From positions 62,001 to 126,000 of the forward strand of contig NZ_JAHVJQ010000011.1 of the NCBI RefSeq assembly GCF_019801145.1: a stretch of 64,000 nt of DNA, read 5' to 3'. Every line of letters begins with the position of its first letter. The stretch's first letter is position 1. The DNA is from Leisingera aquaemixtae. Its GTDB lineage: Bacteria > Pseudomonadota > Alphaproteobacteria > Rhodobacterales > Rhodobacteraceae. Of this stretch, positions 15,532-25,185 are shown one piece after another. A model generated the notes under the pieces. The model saw only the letters and a list, made by a program, of their open reading frames with translations, had not been told where the DNA came from and made no database searches. The position numbers and the translations under genes are program-made.

Positions 15532-17676
15532 ATGAAACAAACGCCTTTGAATGAAGTCTCTTTCCCGGTCCAGCGCCCGGCGCCCGCAGAAGCGCAGGAT
15601 GGCGATGTCATCGATCTGGGCGCCCTGGCCGCCACCCTGTGGCGCGGCAAGTGGATCATGGCGCTGGCAACCCTGGCGGCCATTTTCATCGGCGGAGTGT
15701 ATGCCTTTGCCGTCGCGGTGCCGGTTTATACCTCCAGCGCCGTGGTGATGCTGGAAACCAAACAGCAAAGCGTGGTTGATCTGCAAAGCGTCGTCAGCGG
15801 CTTGTCGGGCGATTACGCCGAGGTCAATTCAGAGCTGGAGGTGCTGCAGTCCCGCGGGCTGATGGACAAGGTGGCGGACAAGCTGAACCTGGTGGAGGAT
15901 CCGGAGTTCAACGGAGCTCTGGTTGAACCGTCTGCCCTGTCGGTTCTGGTCTGGAGGGTGAAATCGGGGATCAAATCGCTCTTGGGCCTGCAGCGCCCGG
16001 CCGAGAAGCTGCCGGAGGAGCTGGTGCAGCAGCTGATCCGGGACAGCGTGGTCTCGGCCCTGCTGGACAAGGTGTCGGTGCACAATATTGCCAATACCCT
16101 GGTATTCCAAGTTGTTGCGGAGAGCGAATCCGCCCGCAAATCGGCGCTGATCGCCGATACCATCGTGGAGCTCTACATTCTCAACCAGATCGAGGTGAAA
16201 TTCGACGCCACCGAACAGGCGACAACCTGGCTGACCGGCCGGGTGGCGGAGCTGAAAGCGGAGCTGGAAGACGCCGAGGCCAGGGCCAGTGAATTCAACG
16301 CCGGCACCGCGCTGATCTCGGCTGAGGCGCTGCAGGCGCAGGAGGTGCAGCTGAAGGACCTGCGCGAGCGCATTGCCCTGGCCGGGACCGCGGCAGAGGC
16401 TGCGCAGGCGCGCTATGACGGGCTGCGCGGCGCAGAGACCCGCGCGGCGCAGGCGGAGGCCGCCCAGGACCGGCAATTGCAGCGGCTGCTGGACCAGGCC
16501 GGCACGGCTGCGGGCGGGGCCGCCTTTGACACCGCGTTCCAGCGGCTGCTGGCGCGCGCCGCGCTGGAGGCCCGCCGCGCCGCGCAGCAGCTGCAGACGC
16601 TGGTGCTGTCGGAGGCGGAGCTGTCGAGCCAGCTTGCCCGGCAGAGCGGGGATCTGATCACCCTGCAGCAGCTCAGCCGGGAGGCGGAAGCGGTGCGGCT
16701 GCTCTATGAGTACTTCCTGACCCGCCTCAAGGAGACCTCGGCCCAAGAGGGCATCCAGAAGGCCGACAGCCGCCTGCTGTCGCGGGCGGTGATCCCGCTG
16801 CGGCCCTCGGCGCCGCGGAAATCCCTGATCCTCGCTATGAGCGGCCTCCTGGGGGTGATGCTGGGGGGCGCCGGCGTGCTGCTGCTGGAGGCGCGGCGGC
16901 AGGGGTTCCGCTCCGCCCGGGAGCTGGAGCGCAAGACCGGCTGCAGCGTGCTGGGGCAGATCCCGGTGTTTCCGGCCAGCGGCCGCCGCAGGGTGCTGGA
17001 GTATCTGGCCGGCAAGCCGTCTTCAGCAACGGCGGAAGCGGTGCGCAACCTGCGCACCTCGCTGATGCTGTCCAATGTCGACCAGCCGCCGCAGGTGGTG
17101 GTGATGACCTCCTCGCTGCCGGGGGAGGGCAAGACCACCAACGCGCTGGCGCTGGCGCAGAACTTCACCGGCATCGGCAAGAAGGTGCTGCTGGTCGAGG
17201 GCGACATCCGGCGCCGGACCCTGACCGCCCAGCTGAGCCAGGTGCCGCCGCAGGGCATTGTCTCTGTCCTGGCAGGAGATATCCCGGCAGAGGACGCCAT
17301 CTTCCAGGACCCGCTGTTGGGCTGCGATATCCTGGCGGGGGAAAAGACTTCGGCCAATGCCGCCGACCTGTTTGCCTCGGAGCGGTTCCGGGAGCTGCTG
17401 GACGCGATGCGGCAGCGTTATGACGTGATCCTGATCGACACGCCGCCGGTGCTGGCGGTGTCGGATGCGCGGCTGATCGCCCGCAGCGCCGATGCGGTGC
17501 TGCTGGCGGTGAAGTGGGACGGCACCGCCGAGCAGGATCTGGCGGAAACCCTGCGGCTGTTCCGGACCGACAACCAGCGCCTGACCGGGATGATCCTGAG
17601 CCAGATCAACACCCGCAAGATGAAGCAGTACGGTTACAGTTACGGCAACTACGGCTCGAAATACTACGTAAGCTGA
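15532..17676 (+). CDS. Wzc/ExoP-type polysaccharide co-polymerase tyrosine autokinase
   Basis: Inner-membrane chain-length regulator and BY-kinase (714 aa). A Wzz domain with a first transmembrane helix (about 41-62) and a second near 430-450 frame a long periplasmic coiled coil. The cytoplasmic kinase has Walker A PGEGKTT (K534), Walker A' VEGDIRR and Walker B LIDTPP (D636). The tail is the expected tyrosine cluster, with six Tyr in the last 15 residues (700, 702, 704, 707, 711, 712). It controls length and export together with Wza downstream. Confidence 0.94.
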   Translation: MKQTPLNEVSFPVQRPAPAEAQDGDVIDLGALAATLWRGKWIMALATLAAIFIGGVYAFAVAVPVYTSSAVVMLETKQQSVVDLQSVVSGLSGDYAEVNSELEVLQSRGLMDKVADKLNLVEDPEFNGALVEPSALSVLVWRVKSGIKSLLGLQRPAEKLPEELVQQLIRDSVVSALLDKVSVHNIANTLVFQVVAESESARKSALIADTIVELYILNQIEVKFDATEQATTWLTGRVAELKAELEDAEARASEFNAGTALISAEALQAQEVQLKDLRERIALAGTAAEAAQARYDGLRGAETRAAQAEAAQDRQLQRLLDQAGTAAGGAAFDTAFQRLLARAALEARRAAQQLQTLVLSEAELSSQLARQSGDLITLQQLSREAEAVRLLYEYFLTRLKETSAQEGIQKADSRLLSRAVIPLRPSAPRKSLILAMSGLLGVMLGGAGVLLLEARRQGFRSARELERKTGCSVLGQIPVFPASGRRRVLEYLAGKPSSATAEAVRNLRTSLMLSNVDQPPQVVVMTSSLPGEGKTTNALALAQNFTGIGKKVLLVEGDIRRRTLTAQLSQVPPQGIVSVLAGDIPAEDAIFQDPLLGCDILAGEKTSANAADLFASERFRELLDAMRQRYDVILIDTPPVLAVSDARLIARSADAVLLAVKWDGTAEQDLAETLRLFRTDNQRLTGMILSQINTRKMKQYGYSYGNYGSKYYVS

Positions 17677-17708
17677 GGCAGCGGGCCCGGCTGGCGCCCA
17701 TGGCCGGA

Positions 17709-18014
17709 TCAGTTGGTGCTGACGGTGCTCGTGGTGGAGGGGGTCGAACCGCCGCCTGCCGCGGCTGCAAGCCCTGCCGCCGCAGCAGCGGCCCCCAGAG
17801 CCGGGGCAATCAGCGGCACGAAGCCGGTGACGCCTTCCGCTTCCGCCGCGGCGGCGGCTTCTCCTGCGTCCAGCAGGGCGGCAATGCACTCGTCCTTGTC
17901 TTTGTGATTGGCCTGGTTTTCTTCACAGTCATCCTGACCGTTTGCGGAGGCGGCGGTCTGGGCGGCCGCGCCGGTTGCGGACAGGGCCAGCGCCAAAAGG
18001 GCAATCCGGATCAT
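17709..18014 (-). CDS. YjbE/GfcA-like small secreted protein
   Basis: A 101-aa protein with a clear signal peptide (cleavage after ATGAAAQ, about residue 19), two cysteines (DDCEEN, DECIAA), an Ala-rich hydrophobic stretch and a C-terminus GGGSTPSTTSTVSTN. Small size, Ala/Gly richness and a Ser/Thr tail match E. coli YjbE/GfcA, whose gene sits with yjbFGH/gfcBCD. The yjbH and yjbF homologues are next to it here, but this gene is on the opposite strand. AGGAG precedes the ATG. Family assignment rests on layout and composition. Confidence 0.65.
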   Translation of the reverse strand: MIRIALLALALSATGAAAQTAASANGQDDCEENQANHKDKDECIAALLDAGEAAAAAEAEGVTGFVPLIAPALGAAAAAAGLAAAAGGGSTPSTTSTVSTN

Positions 18015-18335
18015 CGTCAATCTCCTAAACCTATTCGGTGCCAAACTATCATGCCCGGCCGGTTCTGAGAATGCCGCATCGCTGCAAAGCTGCATCCGCG
18101 GCACCGGAAGCCGCATTTTCCTTTGCCGGCCGCCGCGTTCCCGGCGGCGGGAAACTGCGCCTGCTGCGCAAGCGGGCGGTTTGCCCCGGCGAGGGTTGCC
18201 TTGCCGCCTCAGAACGGGAAAGAGACAGGCAGATCCGCCACAGCAGGCAGGCATTTCCGGTCTTTTTTCCTGCCCGCGGGACAGGCCGCCGGAAAACGGG
18301 TAAAGGGGCGGCAGGCCAGAAGTACTTTTGACGGT
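18015..18335. other. Divergent promoter region, yjbE-like / yjbH-like
   Basis: 321 bp between divergent starts. I see no supported gene and no clear hairpin; the last part (about 18300-18335) is the leader of the yjbH-like gene. It presumably carries promoters for both directions. Confidence 0.35.
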
Positions 18336-20450
18336 ATGAGAGAATTGATTTTCCAGGGGCGGCAATTGCTTTGGGCAGCATTGATGGCTGCCTCTCCGGC
18401 CCTGGCCCAGGCGCAAAGCACTTCGAATTACGGCACGCCGGGGCTGATCGAGACGCCCACCGCCGAGATGTATCCCGATGGCACCCTGGCCTTTACCAGC
18501 GGCATGCTGGACCGGACCCTGCGGGCCACCATGACCTTCCAGATGCTGCCCTGGGTGCATGGTAGCTTCCGCTATGCGGTGATCGAGGATTTCGACGGGC
18601 AAGCCCGCAACCGTTATGACCGCAGCTTCGACCTGCATTTCCTGCTGCGCGAGGAAGGCCGCAGGTCGCCGGCCCTGGCCCTGGGCCTGCGCGACTTCGG
18701 CGGCACCGGCATCTATGCCTCGGAATATCTGGTGGCCACCAAAACCATCCGGGAGCGGCTGAAGCTCTCCGGCGGCATCGGCTGGGGGCGGATGGCCGGA
18801 CGGGGCAGTTTCTCCAACCCGCTGGGGGTGCTGTCCGGCCGTTTCAAAACCCGCCCGGAGGCGGATGCAGGGGGGATTTCAACCACCGGCCAGATCGATT
18901 TCGGCAATTGGTTCCGCGGCGATGCCGCGTTTTTCGGCGGCGCCAGCTGGGCCTGGAATGACCGCCTGACCCTGCTCGCGGAATATTCGCCGGATCTCTA
19001 CACCCAGGAGCGGGAGCGGATCGGCTTCGAGGCCGGCTCCCCGTTCAACTTCGCCGCCCAGTACCGGTTCAGGAACGGGTCGCAGCTGACCGCCTCTTAC
19101 ATGTATGGAAGCACCATAGGCTTCACCTACAGCTATTTCATCGACCCGCGCCAGAGCGTGGCGCCGGGCGGGCAGGGGGCGGCGCCGCCGCCCTTGCTGC
19201 CGGCTGACCAGGTGGCGCTGGCCAGCTGGAACCTGCCTCCGGACGCCCCCGCGGACCGCCGCCGGCAGGTGCTGGCGCAGGCCCTCGCGCAGGAGGGGCT
19301 GCGGCTGGTCTACCTGGAAGACGCGGGGCAGGCCTTGCGCATCGGGGTGGAAAACGGCCGCTACGGCCAGGCCGCCCAGGCCCTCGGCCGCACCGCGCGG
19401 GTGCTGGCCAATACCCAGCCCGCCGGAACGCAGGATTTCGACATTGCGCTGATGGCAAACGGGGTGCCGCTCAGCGCGGTGCGGATCCGCCGCCAGGATC
19501 TCTATGAGCTGGAGCATGACCCCGACGGCGCCTGGCGCAGCTTTGCCCGCGCCGAGGTCTCCGACAGCCTGGCGCTGGCCGGCGGCGGAACCGCCGCCGG
19601 CGCCTATCCGCATTTCCGCTACCGGTTCGGCCCCTATCTGCAGGCATCCTTCTTCGACCCGGACGCGCCCTTCCGCTACGAGGTCGGCGCCCAGCTGGGG
19701 CTCGATTACACGGCTGCCCCCGGGCTGACCCTGTCCGCCGGGCTGCGCCAGCCGTTGGCTGGCACCCTGGATGAGGGCGAGCGCCAGTCGAATTCGGTGA
19801 TCCAGCGGGTGCGCTCGGACTGGGGGCTTTACGCGCAGGAATCCGACCTGAGGATCGAGCATCTGACCGCCGAATACATCTGGCGGCCGGGGGCGGACCT
19901 CTATGCCCGCACCACGGCGGGCTATCTGGAAACCATGTACGGCGGCCTGTCGGCGGAACTGCTGTGGTTCCCGGTCAACAGCCGCCTGGCGCTGGGAGCG
20001 GAGCTGAACTATGTGCGGCAGCGCGACTTCGATGTGCTGTTCGGCTTCCAGGACTATGCCACCGCCACCGGCCATGTCTCTGCCTATTACGATCTGCCGG
20101 GGGAGTATCACATCCAGGCGGACGCGGGCCGCTACCTGGCCGGCGATTACGGCGCCACGTTCACGCTGGACCGGGAATTTGCCAACGGCTTCAAGGTCGG
20201 CGCCTTCTTCACCCTGACCTCGGTGGGGGTCAGCGATTTCGGCGAGGGCAGTTTCGACAAGGGGATCCGGCTGGAGATTCCGGTGTCCTGGCTGACCGGC
20301 CGCCCGTCGCGCGACCGGCTGGCGCAGGTGATCCGGCCGGTGCTGCGCGATGGCGGCGCCCGGCTCAACGTGCGCAACCGGCTTTATGGCGTCACCCGCG
20401 AGGCGCGCGCCCAGCAGCTGGTCAGGGGATGGGGGAGGTTCATGCGATGA
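18336..20450 (+). CDS. YjbH/GfcD-like outer-membrane exopolysaccharide protein
   Basis: A 704-aa protein with signal peptide (cleavage near AQAQS, about residue 26) followed by NYGTPGLIETPTAEMYPDGTLAFTSGM, the typical start of the YjbH (DUF940) family. The long, aromatic-rich alternating-hydrophobic body fits an outer-membrane beta-barrel. E. coli YjbH and GfcD are needed for exopolysaccharide / group 4 capsule export. Its stop overlaps the next start (ATGA), so it is coupled to the YjbF-like lipoprotein. ATG 18336 was chosen because the signal peptide begins there. Confidence 0.88.
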   Translation: MRELIFQGRQLLWAALMAASPALAQAQSTSNYGTPGLIETPTAEMYPDGTLAFTSGMLDRTLRATMTFQMLPWVHGSFRYAVIEDFDGQARNRYDRSFDLHFLLREEGRRSPALALGLRDFGGTGIYASEYLVATKTIRERLKLSGGIGWGRMAGRGSFSNPLGVLSGRFKTRPEADAGGISTTGQIDFGNWFRGDAAFFGGASWAWNDRLTLLAEYSPDLYTQERERIGFEAGSPFNFAAQYRFRNGSQLTASYMYGSTIGFTYSYFIDPRQSVAPGGQGAAPPPLLPADQVALASWNLPPDAPADRRRQVLAQALAQEGLRLVYLEDAGQALRIGVENGRYGQAAQALGRTARVLANTQPAGTQDFDIALMANGVPLSAVRIRRQDLYELEHDPDGAWRSFARAEVSDSLALAGGGTAAGAYPHFRYRFGPYLQASFFDPDAPFRYEVGAQLGLDYTAAPGLTLSAGLRQPLAGTLDEGERQSNSVIQRVRSDWGLYAQESDLRIEHLTAEYIWRPGADLYARTTAGYLETMYGGLSAELLWFPVNSRLALGAELNYVRQRDFDVLFGFQDYATATGHVSAYYDLPGEYHIQADAGRYLAGDYGATFTLDREFANGFKVGAFFTLTSVGVSDFGEGSFDKGIRLEIPVSWLTGRPSRDRLAQVIRPVLRDGGARLNVRNRLYGVTREARAQQLVRGWGRFMR

Positions 20451-21088
20451 AACGGCTCTGCACCGCCCTGCTCACCCTGCTGCTCCTCTCCTGCGGCGAG
20501 GCGCAGGACGAGCTTGATCTGCTGCGCGGCGCGCTGCTGCCCGAGGCGCCCCGGTTCCACCCGCGCGCCTCGGCGCTGGCCTCCATCCGGCCGATCCCGC
20601 CGCGGCTGGAGGTGGGGTTCCCGAGCCGCGATCTGAGCGGTGTCATGCTCCTGGAGACCGAGCGCGCGGGCGTGCAGACCTGGCTCACCGCCGATGGCGC
20701 CACCATCACCCTCAAACAGGGGTTCCTGACCTCGGCCAAGGGCTTCGGCTCCGGCCTGGCGGCCTCCGATGTGCAGCAAAGCGCGGCTCTGGTGCTGGCC
20801 GGGCAGGCGGGCAGGGCGGAGCGGTTCCACAGCTTCCTGAACGGCAACGACCAGATCGAGCTGCACGCCTACAGGTGCGAGGTGGCGCGCCTCGGGCCGG
20901 AGGAGGTCTTCCTGCGCGGGGTGCCGGTGCCGGTGCAGAAGCTGGAGGAGCGCTGCCACGGGGTGGCGGAAAGCTTCACAAATACCTATTGGATACGGCA
21001 GGGCGCCCCCGCGGTCGTGCAATCCTCGCAGTGGACCGGCGGCTTCCTTGGCAACCTGTTCATGAAGGCGGTGCCGGATGATATTTGA
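20447..21088 (+). CDS. YjbF/GfcB-like lipoprotein
   Basis: A 213-aa protein with a lipobox (LLLLSC, Cys about 16) and two further cysteines (YRCEVA, ERCHGV). The body LEVGFPSRDLSGVMLLETERAGVQTWLTADG ... FLTSAKGFGSGL corresponds to the YjbF family. It overlaps yjbH by ATGA and is followed by wza, so the order YjbH-YjbF-Wza echoes the group 4 capsule operon, except that no YjbG/GfcC homologue is present. Confidence 0.85.
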   Translation: MKRLCTALLTLLLLSCGEAQDELDLLRGALLPEAPRFHPRASALASIRPIPPRLEVGFPSRDLSGVMLLETERAGVQTWLTADGATITLKQGFLTSAKGFGSGLAASDVQQSAALVLAGQAGRAERFHSFLNGNDQIELHAYRCEVARLGPEEVFLRGVPVPVQKLEERCHGVAESFTNTYWIRQGAPAVVQSSQWTGGFLGNLFMKAVPDDI

Positions 21089-21113
21089 CATTAAGCTTAT
21101 TGGAGGACGCACC

Positions 21114-22493
21114 GTGCGCCGCATTTCCATCGCCCTCAGCGCCCTGGCCCTGGCTGCACTGGCCGCCGGCTGCTCCACGATCTACCGCAGCCCCGCGGTC
21201 AAGGCCGGCGTGTCGGACACCGGCAAGGTCCGGGTGGTGGCGATGACGCCGGAAACCGTGCTGGTGGCCAACCGCGCCGCCTATCAGCCCAAGGCGCTTC
21301 CGGCCGTGTTCCAGGTCTCCGCAGGCTCCGGCGCCGGCGCCAGCCCGCGGGGGCTGGGCACCCTGCCCGAGGCGCCCTCGACCCAGGACGGCGGCCGCCA
21401 GGGGCTGCGGCTGGACCCGCCGCCTGCCGCCGATCCCGGCCCCTATACCATCGGCACCGGCGATGTGGTGGTGCTGTCCACGCCGTCGACGCAAGGCACC
21501 GTGGCCGAGCTGTCGGGGCTGCTGGCGGCGCAGAACAGCCGCAACGGCTACACGGTGCAGGATGACGGCTCGATCAACATCCCGGACGTGGGCCGGGTGC
21601 GCATCGCGGGGCTCACCGTGGACGAGGCTGAGGCGCTGCTGTTCCAGCGGCTGGTGGAAAGCCAGATCGATCCGACCTTCAGCCTCGAGGTTGCCGAGTT
21701 CAATTCCCGCCGGGTCTCGGTCGGCGGCGCCGTCGGCAAGCCCGGCGTCTATCCCATCACCCTGACGCCGCTCACCCTGGGCGAGGCGCTGGCGGCGGCG
21801 GGCTCGGTCTCGGTGGGGGATATCGACACCAGCTCGGTGCGGATCTACCGCGATGGCGCCATGTACCAGATCCCGCTCGAGGATCTCTATGCCCGCTCCG
21901 AGCTGCAGCGCCTCATCCTGCTGGCGGATGACTCGGTGTTTGTGGACACCGATTACGACCTTGGCCGCGCCGAGCGCTATTTCGCCCAGCAGATCCAGCT
22001 GCAGCAGACCACCCTGGCCGGCCGCCGCGCCGCAATCGACGAGCTGACCGCGGCGCTGACGCTGCGCCGCGCCGACCTCAATGAGCGGCGGGAAAACTTC
22101 ACCCAGGCGGTGGAGCTGGACGCGGTGGAGCGGGATTACGTCTACCTCAGCGGCGAGGTCCGCACCCAGGGCCGCTACACGCTGCCGTTCGGGCGCAAGG
22201 CGACGCTGGCGGATGCGCTGTTCGACACCGGCGGCGGCATCGCCAAGGAGACCGGCGACGCCTCGGAAGTCTATGTGCTGCGCGCCTCGGAGGATATCCG
22301 CGAGTTCGGCGCGGTGACCGCCTGGCACCTGGACGTGCGCAACGCCGCGCATCTGCCGCTGGCGGCCCGGTTCGAGCTGCGCCCCGGCGATGTCGTGTTC
22401 GTGGCCGAGAACCCGGTGACCCGCTGGGGCCGCACCATCGACCAGATCACCCCCTCGCTGATCACCGCGCCGGTCAATGCGATTGCGGACTGA
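21114..22493 (+). CDS. Outer-membrane polysaccharide export protein (Wza/GfcE-like)
   Basis: Lipoprotein (lipobox AALAAGC, Cys20) of 459 aa that would form the outer-membrane exit channel. The polysaccharide-export domain starts at PYTIGTGDVVVL (about 110-121), and SLBB domains follow (VSVGGAVGKPGVYPITLTPLTL; VYLSGEVRTQGRYTLPFG). Between them lies an Arg/Gln-rich coiled-coil-like insertion (AERYFAQQIQLQQTTLAGRR and on), not present in classical Wza. The GTG at 21114 with GGAGG upstream is preferred. Confidence 0.9.
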   Translation: MRRISIALSALALAALAAGCSTIYRSPAVKAGVSDTGKVRVVAMTPETVLVANRAAYQPKALPAVFQVSAGSGAGASPRGLGTLPEAPSTQDGGRQGLRLDPPPAADPGPYTIGTGDVVVLSTPSTQGTVAELSGLLAAQNSRNGYTVQDDGSINIPDVGRVRIAGLTVDEAEALLFQRLVESQIDPTFSLEVAEFNSRRVSVGGAVGKPGVYPITLTPLTLGEALAAAGSVSVGDIDTSSVRIYRDGAMYQIPLEDLYARSELQRLILLADDSVFVDTDYDLGRAERYFAQQIQLQQTTLAGRRAAIDELTAALTLRRADLNERRENFTQAVELDAVERDYVYLSGEVRTQGRYTLPFGRKATLADALFDTGGGIAKETGDASEVYVLRASEDIREFGAVTAWHLDVRNAAHLPLAARFELRPGDVVFVAENPVTRWGRTIDQITPSLITAPVNAIAD

Positions 22494-22549
22494 GATCTCC
22501 CTGCAAAGCAGCGGCCTGGGCCGGGAACCGGCCTGAGCGGGCTTTCGCG

Positions 22550-23650
22550 TTACCTTGCGAGCTGCTCCTCAACCGCGCGCCTGAAACCTTCCTGAAACTG
22601 CTTCACGCCAAAATTCGCCGCATGTTCATGGAGCGTGCCGGGGTTGAGGCCAGCAAGGCCTTCTGCCTCGAACCCCCGCACGGCCTCCACTAGGCCGTCA
22701 ATGCTCTGGTCATCGAACAGCCAGCCGGTTTCACCGTGTTTCACCGTGTCGAGCGCTCCTCCCCGCGCGTAAGCGATCACGGGGCGGCCTGAAGCCTGCG
22801 CCTCCACGGGCACGATGCCAAAATCCTCCTCGCCCGGGAAGATCAGCGCTTTGCAGCGCGCCAAATGGTCCCGCAGCACATCGAAATCCACCTTGCCGAG
22901 GAACTCAATATTGCTTGCGGCGGCCGCGGCGAATTTGCCCTTGGCTTTTTCCGGGCCTCCGATCACTTTCAGCGGCAGGCCCAGCCGCTCGAATGCCCCG
23001 ATGGCGATGTCTGGGCGCTTGTAGGGGGCCAGCTCTCCGCACCAAAGGTAAAACTCCTCATGCCCGCCCTGCTTTCGCGGTGAAAACGCCGCCACATCAC
23101 ACGGAGGAAATACAACATCGGCCTCTCTCCGCCAGTATTTCCTCACCCGGTTCGCGACATGGTTCGAATTCGCCAGAAAATGATCCACGCGCGCTGCGGA
23201 GGTGACATCCCAGCTTCGCAAGCCCGGCGCAAATACGGGCATTGCAAGCCTGGCAAGGGATCCGGCGCCCTCCCGGTAGGCGTGGTACTGATCCCAAAGG
23301 TACCGCATCGGGGAATGCACATAACAGATATGCGGCGCATCGGGGGGGGCAATGACCCCTTTGGCCGGCCCCGCTTCCGTTGATAAGATCAGGTCATAGC
23401 CGGTGAGGTCGATCGCTTCCAGCGCCCGGGGCATCAACGGCAAATAGCTCTGGTACATCCTGCGCGCCATTGGCAGGCGGGCAATGAAGGTTTCGAATAT
23501 GCGATGCCGCCTCAGCTTTTCGGACAGGTTTTCACGGATCGCGACGTGCGTGAAAATATCGGCCTGGGGGTACAGGTCGCAGATTGCTTCCAGTACCTTC
23601 TCTCCTCCCCGCATCCCAACAAGCCAGTAATGGATAATTGCAACTTTCAT
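22550..23650 (-). CDS. Glycosyltransferase family 4 (WbaZ-like)
   Basis: GT-B fold retaining transferase of 366 aa. It begins MKVAIIHYWLVGMRGGEKVLEAI, the pattern of the WbaZ-type GT4 proteins, and has the nucleotide-sugar-binding E-x7-E element in FPGEEDFGIVPVEAQASGRP plus GGALDTVKHGETGWLF near the C-terminus. It is convergent with wza and begins the leftward block that continues with the polymerase and flippase. Sugar unknown; mannosyl transfer is common in this group. Confidence 0.87.
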   Translation of the reverse strand: MKVAIIHYWLVGMRGGEKVLEAICDLYPQADIFTHVAIRENLSEKLRRHRIFETFIARLPMARRMYQSYLPLMPRALEAIDLTGYDLILSTEAGPAKGVIAPPDAPHICYVHSPMRYLWDQYHAYREGAGSLARLAMPVFAPGLRSWDVTSAARVDHFLANSNHVANRVRKYWRREADVVFPPCDVAAFSPRKQGGHEEFYLWCGELAPYKRPDIAIGAFERLGLPLKVIGGPEKAKGKFAAAAASNIEFLGKVDFDVLRDHLARCKALIFPGEEDFGIVPVEAQASGRPVIAYARGGALDTVKHGETGWLFDDQSIDGLVEAVRGFEAEGLAGLNPGTLHEHAANFGVKQFQEGFRRAVEEQLAR

Positions 23651-23937
23651 TGTGCATTCCGAATGCTAATCGAGCGGAGACAGGTTTGGGCCGGCATTGA
23701 TCAGCACCGATACCATCTCTTCATGTGAAGGTTTAGGGGCAAGTGCCGCGGCACAGTGAACCTCTGCTCATGCGGCACGGGGCGGTGCCGCAGGGAATAC
23801 CGCTGCGCCCGCCAGCAGACGGGAACCCCCGGTCTCCGGCCGGCTCTGATGCGCTGGCAGGATTGCATGCCGGTCATGCCGCCGCTCTCCGCCCGGGATC
23901 CTGATGAGCATTGACCTGCCTCTTCATAAGGCCGCTT

Positions 23938-25113
23938 CTACGGGCTGCGGTTCCCGGAACCGGGCCCGCGTTTGTATTTTGCTGACGTGAAGACGAACAC
24001 GGCAAAAGATGAGATCAGAAAGAACAAGTGCCCCTCAAAGCGGTTGAAGAGTATTGAGGCCAGCATGTTCGAGAAATATCCGAGAAACACCGCCAGGAAG
24101 AATATTTCCCGCCGGGACGCCCGGGCAATTTCAAAGAACAGCAGGAGATATGACAAAGAGAGGGCGAGCCCTCCGTTGTGCATTATCTGAAGGATGAAAT
24201 TGTGCGGCTCTTCCAGGTGCCTGAGCCAGACAACGGGGCCGTCGTAGGAGAACCCGCCTATGCCCCATCCGAAGATCGGCTTTTGCAGAAACTCGCCGAA
24301 AGCAAGGGACCACAGCAGGATTCTGGAAGACGAGCTTGTTAGCTCTGCCGTGTCCAGGGACATGGCCTCATACAGCCGTTGCGTGTAGTACAGGAACACC
24401 GGCGTGTTAACGAGGAGAACTCCCAAAATCAGAACGGCGGCAGAGACGGCGCACATCCAGACGATGAACTTCTTACCGCCATGCGCCATGGCGTATATTA
24501 CCGGGGTGAGGAAAATCAGGGAAATGGCGGCCGAGCGGGCTTCGAAAAAGAGCATCGCGCATAAATAGGCCGGGAGATGAAGCCAGAACCATTTGCTCTT
24601 CGTGCACGCCAGATACAGCCAGGCCGAAGCTCCGAACAGAAGCAGGCTCCCGAGGGCGTTCTTGTTAATGGGGGCGCCCCAAATGGAAATGTCAAATCCT
24701 TGCTTTCCTCCCAGGAGAGCGCTGGCGGCCGCCGAAAGCAAAAGCAGGAAACTTGCCCAGCCCACGCTCGACGCGATCTCGCAGACCCTTAACCGGCTCA
24801 ATTCCCGGAAGCTAACCGACACCGAAAGGGGGATCAGGACAAGGAACTCGAGGTGTTTCAGAATTGTGCCTGCATCCCCCAGCAGGCCTGATTGCAGCTG
24901 CACCGTCACGACAACGGCAAAGGAAAGGATGAAGGCGAAGAGCGCAAAGGGGTTTGATGCCAGGATCCTGCCCCTGGTCAGCGACGTGTACATTGAAAGA
25001 ACAAAGAAACACGCAACCGTGACATCCACCACCGACACAAAGCCAACAGGCGTCAGCATGGCGACCGGGACAAAGCATGACCACAGGAGTATCTTGAAGG
25101 AAAAAGCAATCAT
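23938..25113 (-). CDS. O-antigen ligase/polymerase-like membrane protein (Wzy)
   Basis: A 391-aa protein made almost entirely of hydrophobic segments (about 10-11 predicted membrane helices) with one large periplasmic loop (about 235-300; VWLRHLEEPHNFILQIMHNGG), the hallmark of the Wzy_C / O-antigen ligase family. The H-N motif region (EEPHNFILQ) is typical. It lies next to the Wzx flippase, so polymerase rather than ligase is likely. Base composition is noticeably less GC-rich than the neighbouring genes, common for wzy. Confidence 0.82.
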   Translation of the reverse strand: MIAFSFKILLWSCFVPVAMLTPVGFVSVVDVTVACFFVLSMYTSLTRGRILASNPFALFAFILSFAVVVTVQLQSGLLGDAGTILKHLEFLVLIPLSVSVSFRELSRLRVCEIASSVGWASFLLLLSAAASALLGGKQGFDISIWGAPINKNALGSLLLFGASAWLYLACTKSKWFWLHLPAYLCAMLFFEARSAAISLIFLTPVIYAMAHGGKKFIVWMCAVSAAVLILGVLLVNTPVFLYYTQRLYEAMSLDTAELTSSSSRILLWSLAFGEFLQKPIFGWGIGGFSYDGPVVWLRHLEEPHNFILQIMHNGGLALSLSYLLLFFEIARASRREIFFLAVFLGYFSNMLASILFNRFEGHLFFLISSFAVFVFTSAKYKRGPGSGNRSP

Positions 25114-25185
25114 CGCTCAAAAAGCGCCCGGGACGCAGCCGTGATCAGCAAGCCGTGATATCCTGGCGGGGTCCGCACGCCGCAA

